64,000 nt of DNA. It comes from Prevotella sp. HUN102 (GTDB taxonomy: Bacteria; Bacteroidota; Bacteroidia; Bacteroidales; Bacteroidaceae). The translations under genes were made by a program, and so were the position numbers. The stretch spans positions 434,001-498,000 of the forward strand of contig NZ_JIAF01000001.1 in assembly GCF_000688375.1 (NCBI RefSeq), read 5' to 3'. Below are positions 42,724 to 52,243 of the stretch, in pieces; the stretch's first letter is position 1; each line of letters starts with the position of its first letter. The notes beneath the pieces were generated by a model. It made no database searches. It saw only the letters and a program-made list of their open reading frames with translations, and was not told the origin of the DNA.

Positions 42724-43242
42724 ATGATCAACTACGATTTAAAGAAAATCCGTGCAATAGTATTCGACGTAGACGGCGTGCTCTCTGCCGGAACCGTCGC
42801 TATGGATGCGAAGGGCGAACCTATCCGGACAATGAACATCAAGGATGGATACGCCATTCAACTGGCAGAAAAGCTCGGACTGAAAATCGCCATTATGACC
42901 GGAGGACGCAATGAGGAGATTCGCCTGCGCTATGAATACCTCGGCGTGAAAGACGTGCTCCTGAACTGTTCGGTAAAAATCAGACATTGGAAGGGCTTTA
43001 CGGACAAGTACGGCTTGAAAGACGAGGAGATTATCTACGTGGGCGACGATATTCCTGACTACGAAGTGATGCGCCGCGCCGGCTGTTCGTGCTGTCCCAA
43101 GGACGCTTGTTCCGACATCAGGGAAATTGCAACCTACGTGAGCGATACGGAAGGAGGCTACGGCGTGGCGCGCGACGTGATAGAACAGGTGCTGCGAGCA
43201 CAGGGAAAATGGAAAATGGAGGGTAAAGCCTTCGGATGGTAA
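42724..43242 (+). CDS. kdsC: KDO 8-phosphate phosphatase (KdsC)
   Basis: 172 residues from the ATG at 42724; a longer frame upstream overlaps the DUF2520 gene and lacks family character. HAD phosphatase motifs: IVFDVDGVLSAG (nucleophile Asp), IMTGGRNEEI, and YVGDDIPDYEVMRRAG (metal-binding Asp pair). The cap is minimal, as in tetrameric KdsC. It releases KDO from its 8-phosphate before KdsB action. Confidence 0.92.
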   Translation: MINYDLKKIRAIVFDVDGVLSAGTVAMDAKGEPIRTMNIKDGYAIQLAEKLGLKIAIMTGGRNEEIRLRYEYLGVKDVLLNCSVKIRHWKGFTDKYGLKDEEIIYVGDDIPDYEVMRRAGCSCCPKDACSDIREIATYVSDTEGGYGVARDVIEQVLRAQGKWKMEGKAFGW

Positions 43243-43271
43243 CAAACTGTAAGACCAAGAACATAGAAACG

Positions 43272-43868
43272 ATGCCTTTCAAGAACTATAACATAATTCT
43301 CGCAAGCAATTCCCCACGCAGAAAGGAATTGCTTGCCGGACTGGATATTGACTTCAAGGTCAGTGTGTTGCCCGATATTTCGGAAGATTATCCCGACGAT
43401 ATTCCGGCATCGGACATTGCCCGATACATCAGCGAACAGAAGGCAAAAGCCTACAAGAGCCTTATCGGCGAGAACGATTTGGTTATCACCGCCGATACAG
43501 TAGTGATAGTGGGCGACGACATTCTGGGCAAACCGAAATGTGAGGAAGAAGCACGGGAGATGCTCGAAAAGATCAGCGGGCGCACGCATCAGGTGGTTAC
43601 GGGTGTCTGCCTGACCACGAAAGCCTTCCAACGCAGCTTCAGGGTTTCCACAAACGTAACGTTCAAGCAGCTCAAGGACGAGGAAATATCCTATTACATT
43701 GAGCACTACAAGCCTTACGATAAGGCAGGAGCTTACGGCATTCAGGAATGGATAGGCTATGTGGGCGTTACCTCTCTCGAAGGCAGCTATTTCAACGTGA
43801 TGGGACTGCCCGTTCAGAGAATCTGGGAAGAACTGACTGCGTGTTTGGGAAGTGAAGAAAACAATTAG
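43272..43868 (+). CDS. maf: Maf-like nucleotide pyrophosphatase
   Basis: 198 residues from the ATG at 43272. Family motifs: ILASNSPRRKELLAGLDI at the start, ITADTVVIVGDDILGKP near residue 75, and DKAGAYGIQEWIGYV near 155. It hydrolyses non-canonical or damaged nucleoside triphosphates (dTTP/UTP type). Last of the DUF2520-kdsC-maf run. Confidence 0.92.
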   Translation: MPFKNYNIILASNSPRRKELLAGLDIDFKVSVLPDISEDYPDDIPASDIARYISEQKAKAYKSLIGENDLVITADTVVIVGDDILGKPKCEEEAREMLEKISGRTHQVVTGVCLTTKAFQRSFRVSTNVTFKQLKDEEISYYIEHYKPYDKAGAYGIQEWIGYVGVTSLEGSYFNVMGLPVQRIWEELTACLGSEENN

Positions 43869-44221
43869 AGCGTCCATTGGCGATGTTCGGAAAACAACGG
43901 ATATGGATTGCTGACTTGTAAAAATAGATTACCAAAAAACGCACATTTTCTTTTTTCAAACCAGAGAAAATACGGCAGAATCTGAACGCTTGAAAATCAT
44001 TTTTCGCAATTTTGCAATGCAATCTTCCGAAGAACGTACTGCATTCTTGCGAAGAACGGAAACCGTTTGTGCAAGAACAACGCCCGAAACTATGAGGAAT
44101 TGAAGCGAAAAGATAGTCGAAAAGTCGGTTTTATAAGTCTATTTGAGAATTATTTTTATTCCTTTTAATGCACAAAGCTAAATCTTCAGGCACATATACC
44201 TGATTATCAACAAACTAAGAT

Positions 44222-44311
44222 TGCACACTCATAACTCGCTGATTTGAAAAATGAAAATATTTTATTCAGAATATGCGAGTTTTAGAGCGTCTTTTGTCAA
44301 GATTATTCACA
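44222..44311 (-). repeat. Dispersed 90-bp repeat, copy 2
   Basis: On the minus strand it begins TGTGAATAATCTTGACAAAA and ends GAGTGTGCA. The dyad arms read AACTCGC and GCGAGTT, whereas copy 3 has AATTCGT and ACGAATT: both arms changed together. Confidence 0.88.
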
Positions 44312-44418
44312 GAGTTTTGGATAAGAAAGCAAGGGCATTCTTTCATCGTTTTCGGCTCGTTCTGAATTTAGAATCGCAGCAGTTCATAGGCGTACTTACA
44401 AACAAAAGAATATAAATA

Positions 44419-44456
44419 GAAAGTGCCTGCATCCGATTGAATGCAAGCACTTTCCG
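44419..44456 (-). terminator. Terminator of mrp
   Basis: GAAAGTGCCTGCAT pairs with ATGCAAGCACTTTC (one mismatch), loop CCGATTGA; it lies 40 bases past the mrp stop codon. Confidence 0.8.
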
Positions 44457-44496
44457 TTTGATTGATTATATGATTACTGGAATAAGCGTAAACGGC

Positions 44497-45600
44497 TTAC
44501 TTCTGCGTTACTTCCACAATCTTTGTTGGGGCTTTCTCCTTGTTTCTACGGTTCACAACAGTAACGACTGCCTGTGCAAGATTGATGAAGGCCTGTCCGG
44601 TTACGGTGTCAATCTGCGTTGCAGCCGGCGTACCCTTGTCGCCGTTTTCGCAAATGCTCTGCACAATAGGAATCTGAGCGAGCAGCGGACATTCCATCTC
44701 TTCTGCCAGTTTCTTCGCTCCGTCCTTGCCGAATATGTAGTATTTATTGTTTGGAAGCTCGGCAGGAGTAAACCACGCCATATTCTCTACCAGTCCAAGG
44801 ATAGGCACATCCACCTTTTCATTCCGGTACATATCTATACCCTTGCGCGCATCTGCCAAGGCAACGTTCTGCGGAGTGGACACAATCACGGCACCGGTAA
44901 TTGCCAGAGTCTGGAGCAACGTCAGATGAATGTCGCTCGTTCCGGGTGGTGTGTCGAGGATAAAGTAGTCGAGTTCGCCCCAATCGCCGTCGGCAATCAG
45001 TTGCTTCAGCGCATTGGATGCCATACTGCCGCGCCACAAAGTAGCTGTATCGGGATTGACAAAGAAACCCACGGAAAGGAGTTTCACGCCGTATTTCTCC
45101 ACCGGTTCTATCAACTGGCGGCCTTCTTTCTCGACGGCATACGGACGAACGTCCTCAACGCCGAACATCTTGGGCATACTCGGACCGAAAATATCGGTGT
45201 CGAGCAGTCCCACCTTGTAGCCGAGCCGCGCCAAAGCGATGGCAAGATTGGCAGAAACGGTGCTCTTTCCTACTCCGCCCTTGCCCGAACTTACTGCAAT
45301 CACGTTCTTTACCTGTGGCAGCATCTTGCCAACTTCGGGACGTGGTGCCGACTTGAACTCGGTCTTGATTTCCACTTCCACATCCTTGCTCACGGAGTAA
45401 TGAATCTGCGCCTCGACAGCCTTGAGCGTAGACTTCATAAACGGGTCTGTCTCGCGTGGGAAAAGCAGCGTAATCGTTGCCTTCATTCCGTTGATTCTCA
45501 CATCATCGGCAAGCATTTCGCTCTCGATAATATTCTTTTTAGTTCCGGGATATACCACCTGCGCCAACGCATCGGTAATGAGTTTTGGATATAGTGTCAT
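44497..45600 (-). CDS. mrp: Mrp/ApbC-type P-loop ATPase
   Basis: 367 residues: an N-terminal DUF59/MIP18 domain (about 1-95) and a ParA-like ATPase with deviant Walker A VSSGKGGVGKSTVSANLA near residue 105 and LLDTDIFGPSMPKMFG. Members carry iron-sulfur clusters to apoproteins. The C-terminal CxxC seen in most Mrp/ApbC proteins is absent: the equivalent place reads MAWFTPAELPNNKYYIFG. A TATCTTTG box is on its strand at 45634-45641. Confidence 0.9.
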   Translation of the reverse strand: MTLYPKLITDALAQVVYPGTKKNIIESEMLADDVRINGMKATITLLFPRETDPFMKSTLKAVEAQIHYSVSKDVEVEIKTEFKSAPRPEVGKMLPQVKNVIAVSSGKGGVGKSTVSANLAIALARLGYKVGLLDTDIFGPSMPKMFGVEDVRPYAVEKEGRQLIEPVEKYGVKLLSVGFFVNPDTATLWRGSMASNALKQLIADGDWGELDYFILDTPPGTSDIHLTLLQTLAITGAVIVSTPQNVALADARKGIDMYRNEKVDVPILGLVENMAWFTPAELPNNKYYIFGKDGAKKLAEEMECPLLAQIPIVQSICENGDKGTPAATQIDTVTGQAFINLAQAVVTVVNRRNKEKAPTKIVEVTQK

Positions 45601-45759
45601 AATCTTAAATCATATATTTTGTATAGTTATCTGCAAAGATACGAAAAAAGCGGGAGATAGAGGTGTGAAAAGAAGTTATATTTCGTTGCAACAGTCATTG
45701 AATACGGCTTAAAATTAAGCAGAGAAGGGGCTGAATTTGCATCGTTTGCTATTTTTTTG

Positions 45760-45767
45760 TAACTTTG
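45760..45767 (+). promoter_or_regulatory. -7 box TAACTTTG of the LOG-like gene
   Basis: TAACTTTG lies 18 bases before the ATG at 45786 and overlaps a longer theoretical frame, which fixes the start. Confidence 0.65.
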
Positions 45768-45785
45768 TGGAAAAGGAAAAGAATT

Positions 45786-46742
45786 ATGATTACAGTTCCG
45801 GAATACAAAGAGATTGAAGCAATCGGCGAATATCTGAAGGGCGTTCCCTTCGACGTAAGCCGACAGTCGCTCTATTCGGCAGCAGAACTTTATAAGGGAT
45901 ACGACATCCGTCGTGAGAAATCATTTAATGAATGCTACGACAGAATTGTGTATCAGCATTATATGCGAAATGGAAAACGTGCTGAAAATGCGAACGAAGC
46001 ATTGGCCCGCTCGCTTCACGACCATCATATCAGCGTGGCAACAGACCGTTTTCTTGACGTCCACGACCGACATCTGTGCGTAGGAATAATGGGAGGACAC
46101 GCATTGCTGCGAACCGACAGGATGTATAAGGAAATCGTTATGATAAGCAAACGGCTGACCGAACTGGGATTCGTAATGATAAGCGGGGGTGGTCCGGGAG
46201 CTATGGAAGCAGCTCATTTAGGCGCGTGGATGGCAGGTAGGAGCGCAACCGAGGTGCAGACGGCTCTCAACATTCTTGCCCCTGCTCCGTCTTTTCGCAA
46301 TGAGGGTTGGCTGAGAACGGCATTTGAGGTTATCGGCAAATATCCACAGACGTACTTTGAAAGTCTTGGCATTCCAACTTGGCTCTACGGACACGAGCCG
46401 TCTACGCCCTTTGCCACGCATATAGCCAAACTGTTTGAAAACAGTATTCGCGAAGACAGCATCCTTACGTTTGCCTACGGTGGCATCATCTACACACCGG
46501 GAAGTGCCGGAACTATGCAGGAAATATTTCAGGAGGCCGTGCAGAACCATTATCTGTCGTTCGGATTTGCCAGTCCTATGGTGTTTATGGGCAAGGATTT
46601 CTGGACAAACGAACTGCCCATTTATCCTCTTTTGCAGCAACTGATGGAAAAAGGCAAGTACAAGAATCTGCTTCTGTCGCTGTCTGACGACTCCGAAGAA
46701 ATCATTTCGGAGATTGTGAGATTCCGTGCATCCAAGAAGTAA
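45786..46742 (+). CDS. LOG-family Rossmann nucleotide-binding protein
   Basis: 318 residues from the ATG at 45786. VMISGGGPGAMEAAHLGA near residue 133 and YTPGSAGTMQEIFQEA near 240 correspond to the LOG/lysine-decarboxylase-like motifs (the second is usually PGGxGTxxE; here Gly to Ser). Members cleave nucleoside 5'-monophosphates, yet this longer form with an extra N-terminal 100 residues is poorly studied. Single gene. Confidence 0.8.
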   Translation: MITVPEYKEIEAIGEYLKGVPFDVSRQSLYSAAELYKGYDIRREKSFNECYDRIVYQHYMRNGKRAENANEALARSLHDHHISVATDRFLDVHDRHLCVGIMGGHALLRTDRMYKEIVMISKRLTELGFVMISGGGPGAMEAAHLGAWMAGRSATEVQTALNILAPAPSFRNEGWLRTAFEVIGKYPQTYFESLGIPTWLYGHEPSTPFATHIAKLFENSIREDSILTFAYGGIIYTPGSAGTMQEIFQEAVQNHYLSFGFASPMVFMGKDFWTNELPIYPLLQQLMEKGKYKNLLLSLSDDSEEIISEIVRFRASKK

Positions 46743-46856
46743 TCAGCAATGAGTATCTTCAGGCAGTGGATAACGCCGACGGAATTGAAAAAATCACAAA
46801 ACATTCGCCGTGCTTGACTAAAATAAGTACCTTTGCAAAGTAATAATTACTTGATA

Positions 46857-47645
46857 ATGAAACTGAACAAATTATTCGTCGTATTGGCAACTTTCGCTGC
46901 CGTACTCACGTCGTGCGTCAATGCTGATACACAAAGTATGGAGATTCCTGCGAGACTTCAGGATCGTCCGGAGCAGATTCTCAAAAGAAAGGCTTATACA
47001 GTATCGTACAACAAAGACACGAAATGCGCTAATTGGGTGGCTTGGCATCTGACAAAGGAGCATACCTATGGGCGCAATCAACGTTCGCAGGATATGTTTG
47101 AAGAGGATTTTCAGGTGGCAACGCCACGTGCAACGAAAAATGATTATTACAATTCGGGATTCGACAGAGGGCATCTTTGTCCGGCTGCCGATACGAAATG
47201 GGACAATACTGCGCTGAAAGAGTCGTTCTATCTCACGAATATCTGTCCGCAAAACCATAACCTGAACAAATACGAATGGAATGACATTGAGATGCTTTGT
47301 CGCTCTTGGGCACGCAAATACGGCTCTGTCGATGTGGTTTGTGGCCCTGTCTACTATGCAGACAAAGCTCCGAGAATCATCGGAAAAGGCAAAGTTCGTG
47401 TTCCCGATGCGTTCTTTAAAGTAGTTTTGTGCCGAAACAGTGGCGCGAAAGCCATCGGATTTCTCTACAAGAACGTGGGCAGCAAGCAGAATGTGTACGA
47501 CTGCATCCGTACCGTAGACGAAATAGAGAAGCTCACAGGCATTGATTTCTTCCCTATGCTGGACGACAATACCGAGAAAAAGGTCGAAGCAAGTTCAGAC
47601 ATAAAGGCTTGGACGCCCAGTTATCCTAAGCGATACAGCAAGTAA
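46857..47645 (+). CDS. DNA/RNA non-specific endonuclease, lipoprotein-like
   Basis: 262 residues from the ATG at 46857; the TACCTTTG box at 46828-46835 excludes the upstream frame. The signal AAVLTSC gives a lipobox with Cys at about 20. The catalytic site is SGFDRGHLCPAADTKWD (DRGH motif), and NICPQNHNLNKYEWNDIEM contains the metal-binding Asn. This NucA-like nuclease, anchored outside, would digest environmental nucleic acid, complementing the endonuclease I at 26971. Confidence 0.9.
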   Translation: MKLNKLFVVLATFAAVLTSCVNADTQSMEIPARLQDRPEQILKRKAYTVSYNKDTKCANWVAWHLTKEHTYGRNQRSQDMFEEDFQVATPRATKNDYYNSGFDRGHLCPAADTKWDNTALKESFYLTNICPQNHNLNKYEWNDIEMLCRSWARKYGSVDVVCGPVYYADKAPRIIGKGKVRVPDAFFKVVLCRNSGAKAIGFLYKNVGSKQNVYDCIRTVDEIEKLTGIDFFPMLDDNTEKKVEASSDIKAWTPSYPKRYSK

Positions 47646-48031
47646 ACACGCATCCGATTTAATGCAGAAGCAATGTGCTTTCTCTCAAAAAATAATAGTT
47701 TTTCAAGGAAAAAGTAATGGGTTCTCAAAGAAAAAATAATAGATTTTCAGAGATATGGAGGGTTTACGGTAATCATAAGACCATAAAACACCCCATTGCT
47801 TTAGGATTGAAGGAACAAGGCAGAGCATAGAAAACGGGGAAACGAAGTGGCAACGCCCTGAAGTTATCCGACGAACCGGATGCCTTCACGTAATTTATAC
47901 AAAATATTGGTGCGTGATAGCTTTTTTATCCGTTTTTCTTTTAACATTCGTTTTGTTGTTGTATCTTTGCATTTCACGGATTTTTATCTGAATAATGAGA
48001 ATGTTCATCTGATAATAAAGATACTCAAAAA
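47646..48031. other. Gap before the CDF transporter
   Basis: 386 bases. Three imperfect copies of a segment like CTCAAAGAAAAAATAATAG lie at about 47681-47755. TATCTTTG at 47962-47969 is the probable promoter of the gene at 48032. Nothing else recognised. Confidence 0.6.
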
Positions 48032-48979
48032 ATGAAAGAAGAACAGAAACAAGGACATAAGAGTGGTGGAATGCTCAGCGTTATTGCTGCTTTGGGAGCA
48101 AACATACTGGTTGCAATATCTAAATTTGTGGGTTATGCGCTTTCAGGCTCAACGGCAATGCTGAACGAATCCATACACAGTATTGTGGATTGCGGCAATC
48201 AGGTGTTGCTCTTGATAGGAAACAAGCAGGCACAGAGAGAAGCAACTGAAATACATCCGTTCGGTCAGGCACGTGCAAAATACTTTTACAGCACCATCGT
48301 GGCAATGATGTTGTTCTTCGGTGGTGGTGCATTGGGAATTATGGAAGCCTCCGAGAAGTTGTTTCACAGCGACCACAGCGTGGAAAACACGTGGCTGGTA
48401 ATGGGTATTCTTCTTTTTGGCTTTATCGTAGAAATGTTCAGCTTGCGCGTTGCATTCAAGGAAATAAAGGAACTGAACAAGGATAATCTTCCATTGTTCA
48501 CGTTTCTGAAGGAAAGCCGACACAGCGAAATACTGATAATCTTCGTGGAAGATTCCTGCGCCGTACTGGGTTTGCTGCTCGCAATGGCGGGAATGTTCCT
48601 CAGCCACATTACAGGAAATCCGTTCTTCGATGCACTTTCCGGTCTGTTCATCGGCATTCTGCTCTGCTGTGCAGCCCTCTTTCTCGCCCGAGAGTTTTAC
48701 AGTCTGATGGTTGGAGAAAGCGCAACGAACAAGGATTTGGCTATTATAAGAAAGTCTTTTGAGCGCGATGAGATTTCCAAACTCATATCCCTGAAGACTA
48801 TTCATCTAAGTCCCAGCGACGTTTTAATGACTGCAAAGATAGATGTAAAGTCTGAATACGAGCCACAGACCACTACGCTGATAAACGATATAGAGAAGAA
48901 CGTGCGCGATAGTCTGAAGGAATACAAGATGTATATCTACATTGAGACTGACAAGTACAAGGAAGACTACAAGAGATAA
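48032..48979 (+). CDS. Cation diffusion facilitator transporter
   Basis: 315 residues with five to six membrane helices and a short C-terminal cytoplasmic domain. The first metal site is MLNESIHSIVDCGNQ (His and Asp of helix 2). Helix 5 has IIFVEDSCAVLGLLLA, where Glu-Asp replaces the usual His-x3-Asp, as in the SLC30A9-like branch. It exports a divalent metal such as zinc, iron or manganese; the choice is open. Own promoter. Confidence 0.85.
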   Translation: MKEEQKQGHKSGGMLSVIAALGANILVAISKFVGYALSGSTAMLNESIHSIVDCGNQVLLLIGNKQAQREATEIHPFGQARAKYFYSTIVAMMLFFGGGALGIMEASEKLFHSDHSVENTWLVMGILLFGFIVEMFSLRVAFKEIKELNKDNLPLFTFLKESRHSEILIIFVEDSCAVLGLLLAMAGMFLSHITGNPFFDALSGLFIGILLCCAALFLAREFYSLMVGESATNKDLAIIRKSFERDEISKLISLKTIHLSPSDVLMTAKIDVKSEYEPQTTTLINDIEKNVRDSLKEYKMYIYIETDKYKEDYKR

Positions 48980-49152
48980 ATACAAATTCCGATTAAGACT
49001 GTTGAAAATAAGCGCATTATCTTCCATCATTGAAGCATACCTATGCGCTGAAGAAAATGTAATTGCCACAAGAATGCCCGAAACCACCAACAAGAAGAAA
49101 TTGTAATATTCGGCATACAGCAATACAAAATGATAACCCTTACAATTAAATT

Positions 49153-49503
49153 ATGAGCAAATTCCACCTACTCGACATCATTTATTTCTGTGGCGAACAC
49201 GAAGGAAAGTTCACGGATGGCATTGCCGTTCTGTCGATGCCTGTTTGCCTTGCCCTAAGTCTGCCGTTGCTTTATCTTGAAAGCTTTTGGATTTTCATTC
49301 CGTCTACCATTATTTGGGCTGTTGTGTTCAAGATTACCAAATATTTTTATAACACGAGGGAACGCCGTACAATGGTACTCGAACATTACAGTGGTTCCGT
49401 TTATGATAACAAAACCCTTGCCCCACTCGTTGTCATAGCCTATTGGACAATCATTCCCCTCTTGGCACTCCTCGCATACATCTTTTTTCATCCACAATTA
49501 TAA
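49153..49503 (+). CDS. Small membrane protein of unknown function
   Basis: 116 residues with three hydrophobic segments (SMPVCLALSLPLLYLESFWI, FIPSTIIWAVVFKITKYFY, IAYWTIIPLLALLAYIFF). The start SKFHLLDIIYFCGEHEGKF is hydrophilic. No motif recognised. It ends before a strong terminator. Confidence 0.65.
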   Translation: MSKFHLLDIIYFCGEHEGKFTDGIAVLSMPVCLALSLPLLYLESFWIFIPSTIIWAVVFKITKYFYNTRERRTMVLEHYSGSVYDNKTLAPLVVIAYWTIIPLLALLAYIFFHPQL

Positions 49504-49524
49504 GTCCGATACCATCCATAAATC

Positions 49525-49566
49525 CAACGGTTTGTTTTAATAACAGTTAAAACAAACCGTTTTTTA
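49525..49566 (+). terminator. Rho-independent terminator
   Basis: AACGGTTTGTTTTAA pairs with TTAAAACAAACCGTT across the loop TAACAG, followed by TTTTTATA. Confidence 0.92.
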
Positions 49567-49674
49567 TATAAAAAATCCATTATTGTTGACTTACACTTAT
49601 TCTATATTTTCATTTCTAATGGAAATAAATTATCTTTGTATCAATCAAAATAAGACTTAACAACACATATTAAT

Positions 49675-51435
49675 ATGTATATAGAAAAAATTGACAGTCC
49701 GAAAGACTTGAAGGATTTAAGCATCGAACAACTTTCTGTATTGGCCGACGAAGTCCGTGCAGGTGTGCTGAACAGAGTAAGTAATCACGGCGGACACGTG
49801 GGGCCTAACCTCGGTTTTACCGAAGCTACCGTGGCATTGCACTACGTTTTCAACGCACCGGAAGACAAGATTGTATTCGACATCTCACACCAGAGCTATC
49901 CTCACAAGATGCTCACAGGCCGCAAGGAAGGCTTCCTTGATGTAAGCAAAATCAATTCCATATCAGGTTATTCCTCTCCTTTGGAAAGTCCGGAATACGA
50001 CAACTTTGAAATCGGACACACCTCCACGTCGGTTGCCCTCGCATCCGGCTTGATTAAAGGCAGGGACATACTCGGTGGAACAGAGAATGTGATTGCAGTG
50101 ATTGGCGATGGTTCGCTGTCGGGAGGCGAAGCATTCGAAGGACTGGACACGGTTGGCGAACTCGGCACCAACGCCATCATCATCGTGAACGACAATGAAA
50201 TGAGCATTGCCGAGAACCACGGCGGACTCTACGGGCATCTGCGCGAACTGCGCGAAAGCAAAGGACTGTGTGCCAACAACTATTTCAAGACGCTCGGCTT
50301 CGATTACACGTATCTGGAGGAAGGAAACGATGTAGGAAAACTCATCGAAGCATTCCAAAAAGTAAAGGATATAGACCATCCTATCGTGGTACATATCCAT
50401 ACAGAGAAGGGGCACGGATATGCTCCCGCAGTCGCAGACAAGGAGTCTTGGCATTGGAATTTCCCATTCAATCTCGAAGACGGCAGTCCCAAGAAGCAGC
50501 GAGGCAGCGGCGAATACATACCACAGATGCTCGGCAAATGGCTATTTGAGGAAACAAAGCGCGACCCGAAACTTGTTTGCATCTCTGCCGGCGTGCCTGC
50601 CATCCTCGGATTCAACGAGGAAATCAGAACAAAGATGGGCAAGCAGCACATCGACGTGGGCATTGCAGAGGAAGAAGCCGTGGCACTGGCTTCCGGAATG
50701 GCGAAGCGCGGAGCACATCCTGTGTTTACTACCCACGCAACATTTATGCAGCGCACCTACGATCAGCTCTGTCAGGACCTCGCCGTGAACGGCAATCCGG
50801 CTGTAATCAATGTTACGGGTTCGTCCATCTACGGTATGAACGATTTCACACACATCTGTTTCTTCGATATTCCGATGATAAGCCACATCCCGAATCTCGT
50901 CTATCTTGCCCCGACTACCTACGAAGAGCTTATCGCAATGGAGAGCTGGGCTATCAGACAGGAGCAATACTCGGTTGCAATCCGTGTTCCAGAATATGGA
51001 GCACACCACGCCAAGGAGCCGGTTGATACGGATTATTCAGACCTTAACAAGTTCAAGGTGGCTCATCGTGGCAACACGGTAGCTGTCGTTGCGGCAGGCG
51101 ACTTCTATCAGAAGGGCGAAGCTGTGGTAAAGGCTTTGCAGACTGACGGAATCGACGCTACACTGATTAATCCCCGCTATCTTTCGGGAATCGACGAAGC
51201 CTTGCTGGAAGACCTGAAGAAAGACCACCAACTGGTGGCAACCATCGAAGATGGTTCGCTCGATGGTGGTTTTGGCGAACGTATCGCCCGTTTCTATGGT
51301 CCTTCAGACGTGAAAGTGCTCTGTTTCGGTGTGAAGAAACAACTCTACGACCGTTACGACGTGGAAGAAGTTCTGCGCGAGAACCATCTGACCGACGAGC
51401 AGATTGTTGAGGATATCAAGCGCATCATCAAATAA
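49675..51435 (+). CDS. DXS-like thiamine-diphosphate enzyme
   Basis: 586 residues, shorter than classic 1-deoxy-D-xylulose-5-phosphate synthase (about 630). The transketolase-type plan is clear: SNHGGHVGPNLG at 36-47, DISHQSYPHKMLTGRK, the ThDP motif GDGSLSGGEAFEGLD ending in NDN, then DVGIAEEEAVALASG. Differences from true DXS: AEQH is AEEE, and the DRAG segment whose Arg holds glyceraldehyde phosphate reads VTGSS here. It makes a ThDP-dependent acyl transfer, but the substrate may differ from DXS. Promoter TATCTTTG at 49631-49638. Confidence 0.8.
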   Translation: MYIEKIDSPKDLKDLSIEQLSVLADEVRAGVLNRVSNHGGHVGPNLGFTEATVALHYVFNAPEDKIVFDISHQSYPHKMLTGRKEGFLDVSKINSISGYSSPLESPEYDNFEIGHTSTSVALASGLIKGRDILGGTENVIAVIGDGSLSGGEAFEGLDTVGELGTNAIIIVNDNEMSIAENHGGLYGHLRELRESKGLCANNYFKTLGFDYTYLEEGNDVGKLIEAFQKVKDIDHPIVVHIHTEKGHGYAPAVADKESWHWNFPFNLEDGSPKKQRGSGEYIPQMLGKWLFEETKRDPKLVCISAGVPAILGFNEEIRTKMGKQHIDVGIAEEEAVALASGMAKRGAHPVFTTHATFMQRTYDQLCQDLAVNGNPAVINVTGSSIYGMNDFTHICFFDIPMISHIPNLVYLAPTTYEELIAMESWAIRQEQYSVAIRVPEYGAHHAKEPVDTDYSDLNKFKVAHRGNTVAVVAAGDFYQKGEAVVKALQTDGIDATLINPRYLSGIDEALLEDLKKDHQLVATIEDGSLDGGFGERIARFYGPSDVKVLCFGVKKQLYDRYDVEEVLRENHLTDEQIVEDIKRIIK

Positions 51436-51496
51436 AGTTCGGAAGTCTCAATACGATTTGTAAGTGTCTGAAAATCAGATAGTAGAACAATGATTT

Positions 51497-51573
51497 CCAT
51501 TCTTGCGAAGATTGCATTCCATTCTTCGCAAGAATGCACGGCAAACGTGCGAAGATTGCAAGCCATTCTTCGG
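51497..51573. repeat. Cluster of alternating palindromic motifs
   Basis: Four units in 77 bases: CCATTCTTGCGAAG, CCATTCTTCGCAAGAATG, CGTGCGAAGATTGC and CCATTCTTCGG, about 20-25 bases apart and in alternating orientation. Same family as 26548, 44040, 56034 and 59700. Confidence 0.8.
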
Positions 51574-51668
51574 ACAATTAAAAATCGTATATAAATCCGT
51601 CTGCAATGAATGGTCTATGGATTATATCGCTTGGTCGCACTTTTAAGAATAGAAGACAGTAATACCCC

Positions 51669-51709
51669 ATCGCCTGATTAGTGAAAATCTAATCAGGCGA
51701 TTTCCTTTT
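51669..51709 (+). terminator. Rho-independent terminator
   Basis: ATCGCCTGATTAG pairs with CTAATCAGGCGAT, loop TGAAAAT, then TTCCTTTTG. Confidence 0.9.
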
Positions 51710-51819
51710 GTTGTACTGATAATCCCTTAATTCTTTGGTAGTATTGGATATTTTGAGTAATTTTGTCCGGTCTGTATGTGTTGTTGCAGCAGATAAACAG
51801 AGAAAATTTGAAAGAAAGT

Positions 51820-52239
51820 ATGAGTTCAAATTCAGGAAATAAACCTACCTATACCACACCGGTCGCCATCTGTGCCGGTGTACTCTTCTTCGGTTCGCTG
51901 TTGCTCACCTGCCTGATGGCTACCCGCGATATGGCACCGCCACGCAAATACGAGGTGGATATGACGGGTACGATTATCGGTGTAGACACAACATCGAAGA
52001 TTCCCGTGCTGACAAAGGAAGAAGCAAAGGAAGTTGAAATAAAGGAAAACAAGAAGGTGGATTACGTGGAACCACCGAAAACGGAAGCTGAAGACATCCC
52101 TGCTCCGGAACCTATCACGCTTCCGGCTGCCCCTCCTCCTATTATGGAAAGCGAAAATGCAGCTTCTGCTGCACCAACTGCCACGGCTCCGAAGACGGAA
52201 ACCAAGATTCAGTCTCCGAAGATTGAACCAATAGAATAA
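51820..52239 (+). CDS. Single-pass membrane protein with Pro-rich tail
   Basis: 139 residues from the ATG at 51820; the promoter at 51758-51765 lies inside a longer theoretical frame. One helix, VAICAGVLFFGSLLLTCLMA, follows a polar N-terminus. The outer part is charged (EEAKEVEIKENKKVDYVEPP) and Pro/Ala-rich (PAPEPITLPAAPPP). It may be TonB-like in its linker but has no TonB domain. Function unknown. Followed by a strong terminator. Confidence 0.65.
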   Translation: MSSNSGNKPTYTTPVAICAGVLFFGSLLLTCLMATRDMAPPRKYEVDMTGTIIGVDTTSKIPVLTKEEAKEVEIKENKKVDYVEPPKTEAEDIPAPEPITLPAAPPPIMESENAASAAPTATAPKTETKIQSPKIEPIE

Positions 52240-52243
52240 GAAG

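Larger units (their letters stand above)
43869..44496. other. Gap between convergent maf and mrp with repeats
   Basis: 628 bases, A/T-rich. Contains ATTCTTGCGAAGAACGG-type motifs at about 44024-44075, copy 2 of the 90-bp repeat on the minus strand (44222-44311), and the mrp terminator hairpin (44419-44456). No gene seen. Confidence 0.75.
51436..51819. other. Gap with a cluster of ATTCTTCGCAAG motifs
   Basis: 384 bases. Motif cluster at 51497-51573, terminator at 51669-51709, promoter TAATTTTG at 51758-51765 for the next gene. No gene seen. Confidence 0.75.

Noticed and set aside
44437..45594. 385-codon open frame opposite mrp
   Set aside because: It mirrors the codon structure of mrp on the other strand, is His/Cys/Arg-rich with no domain, and mrp is a certain gene.
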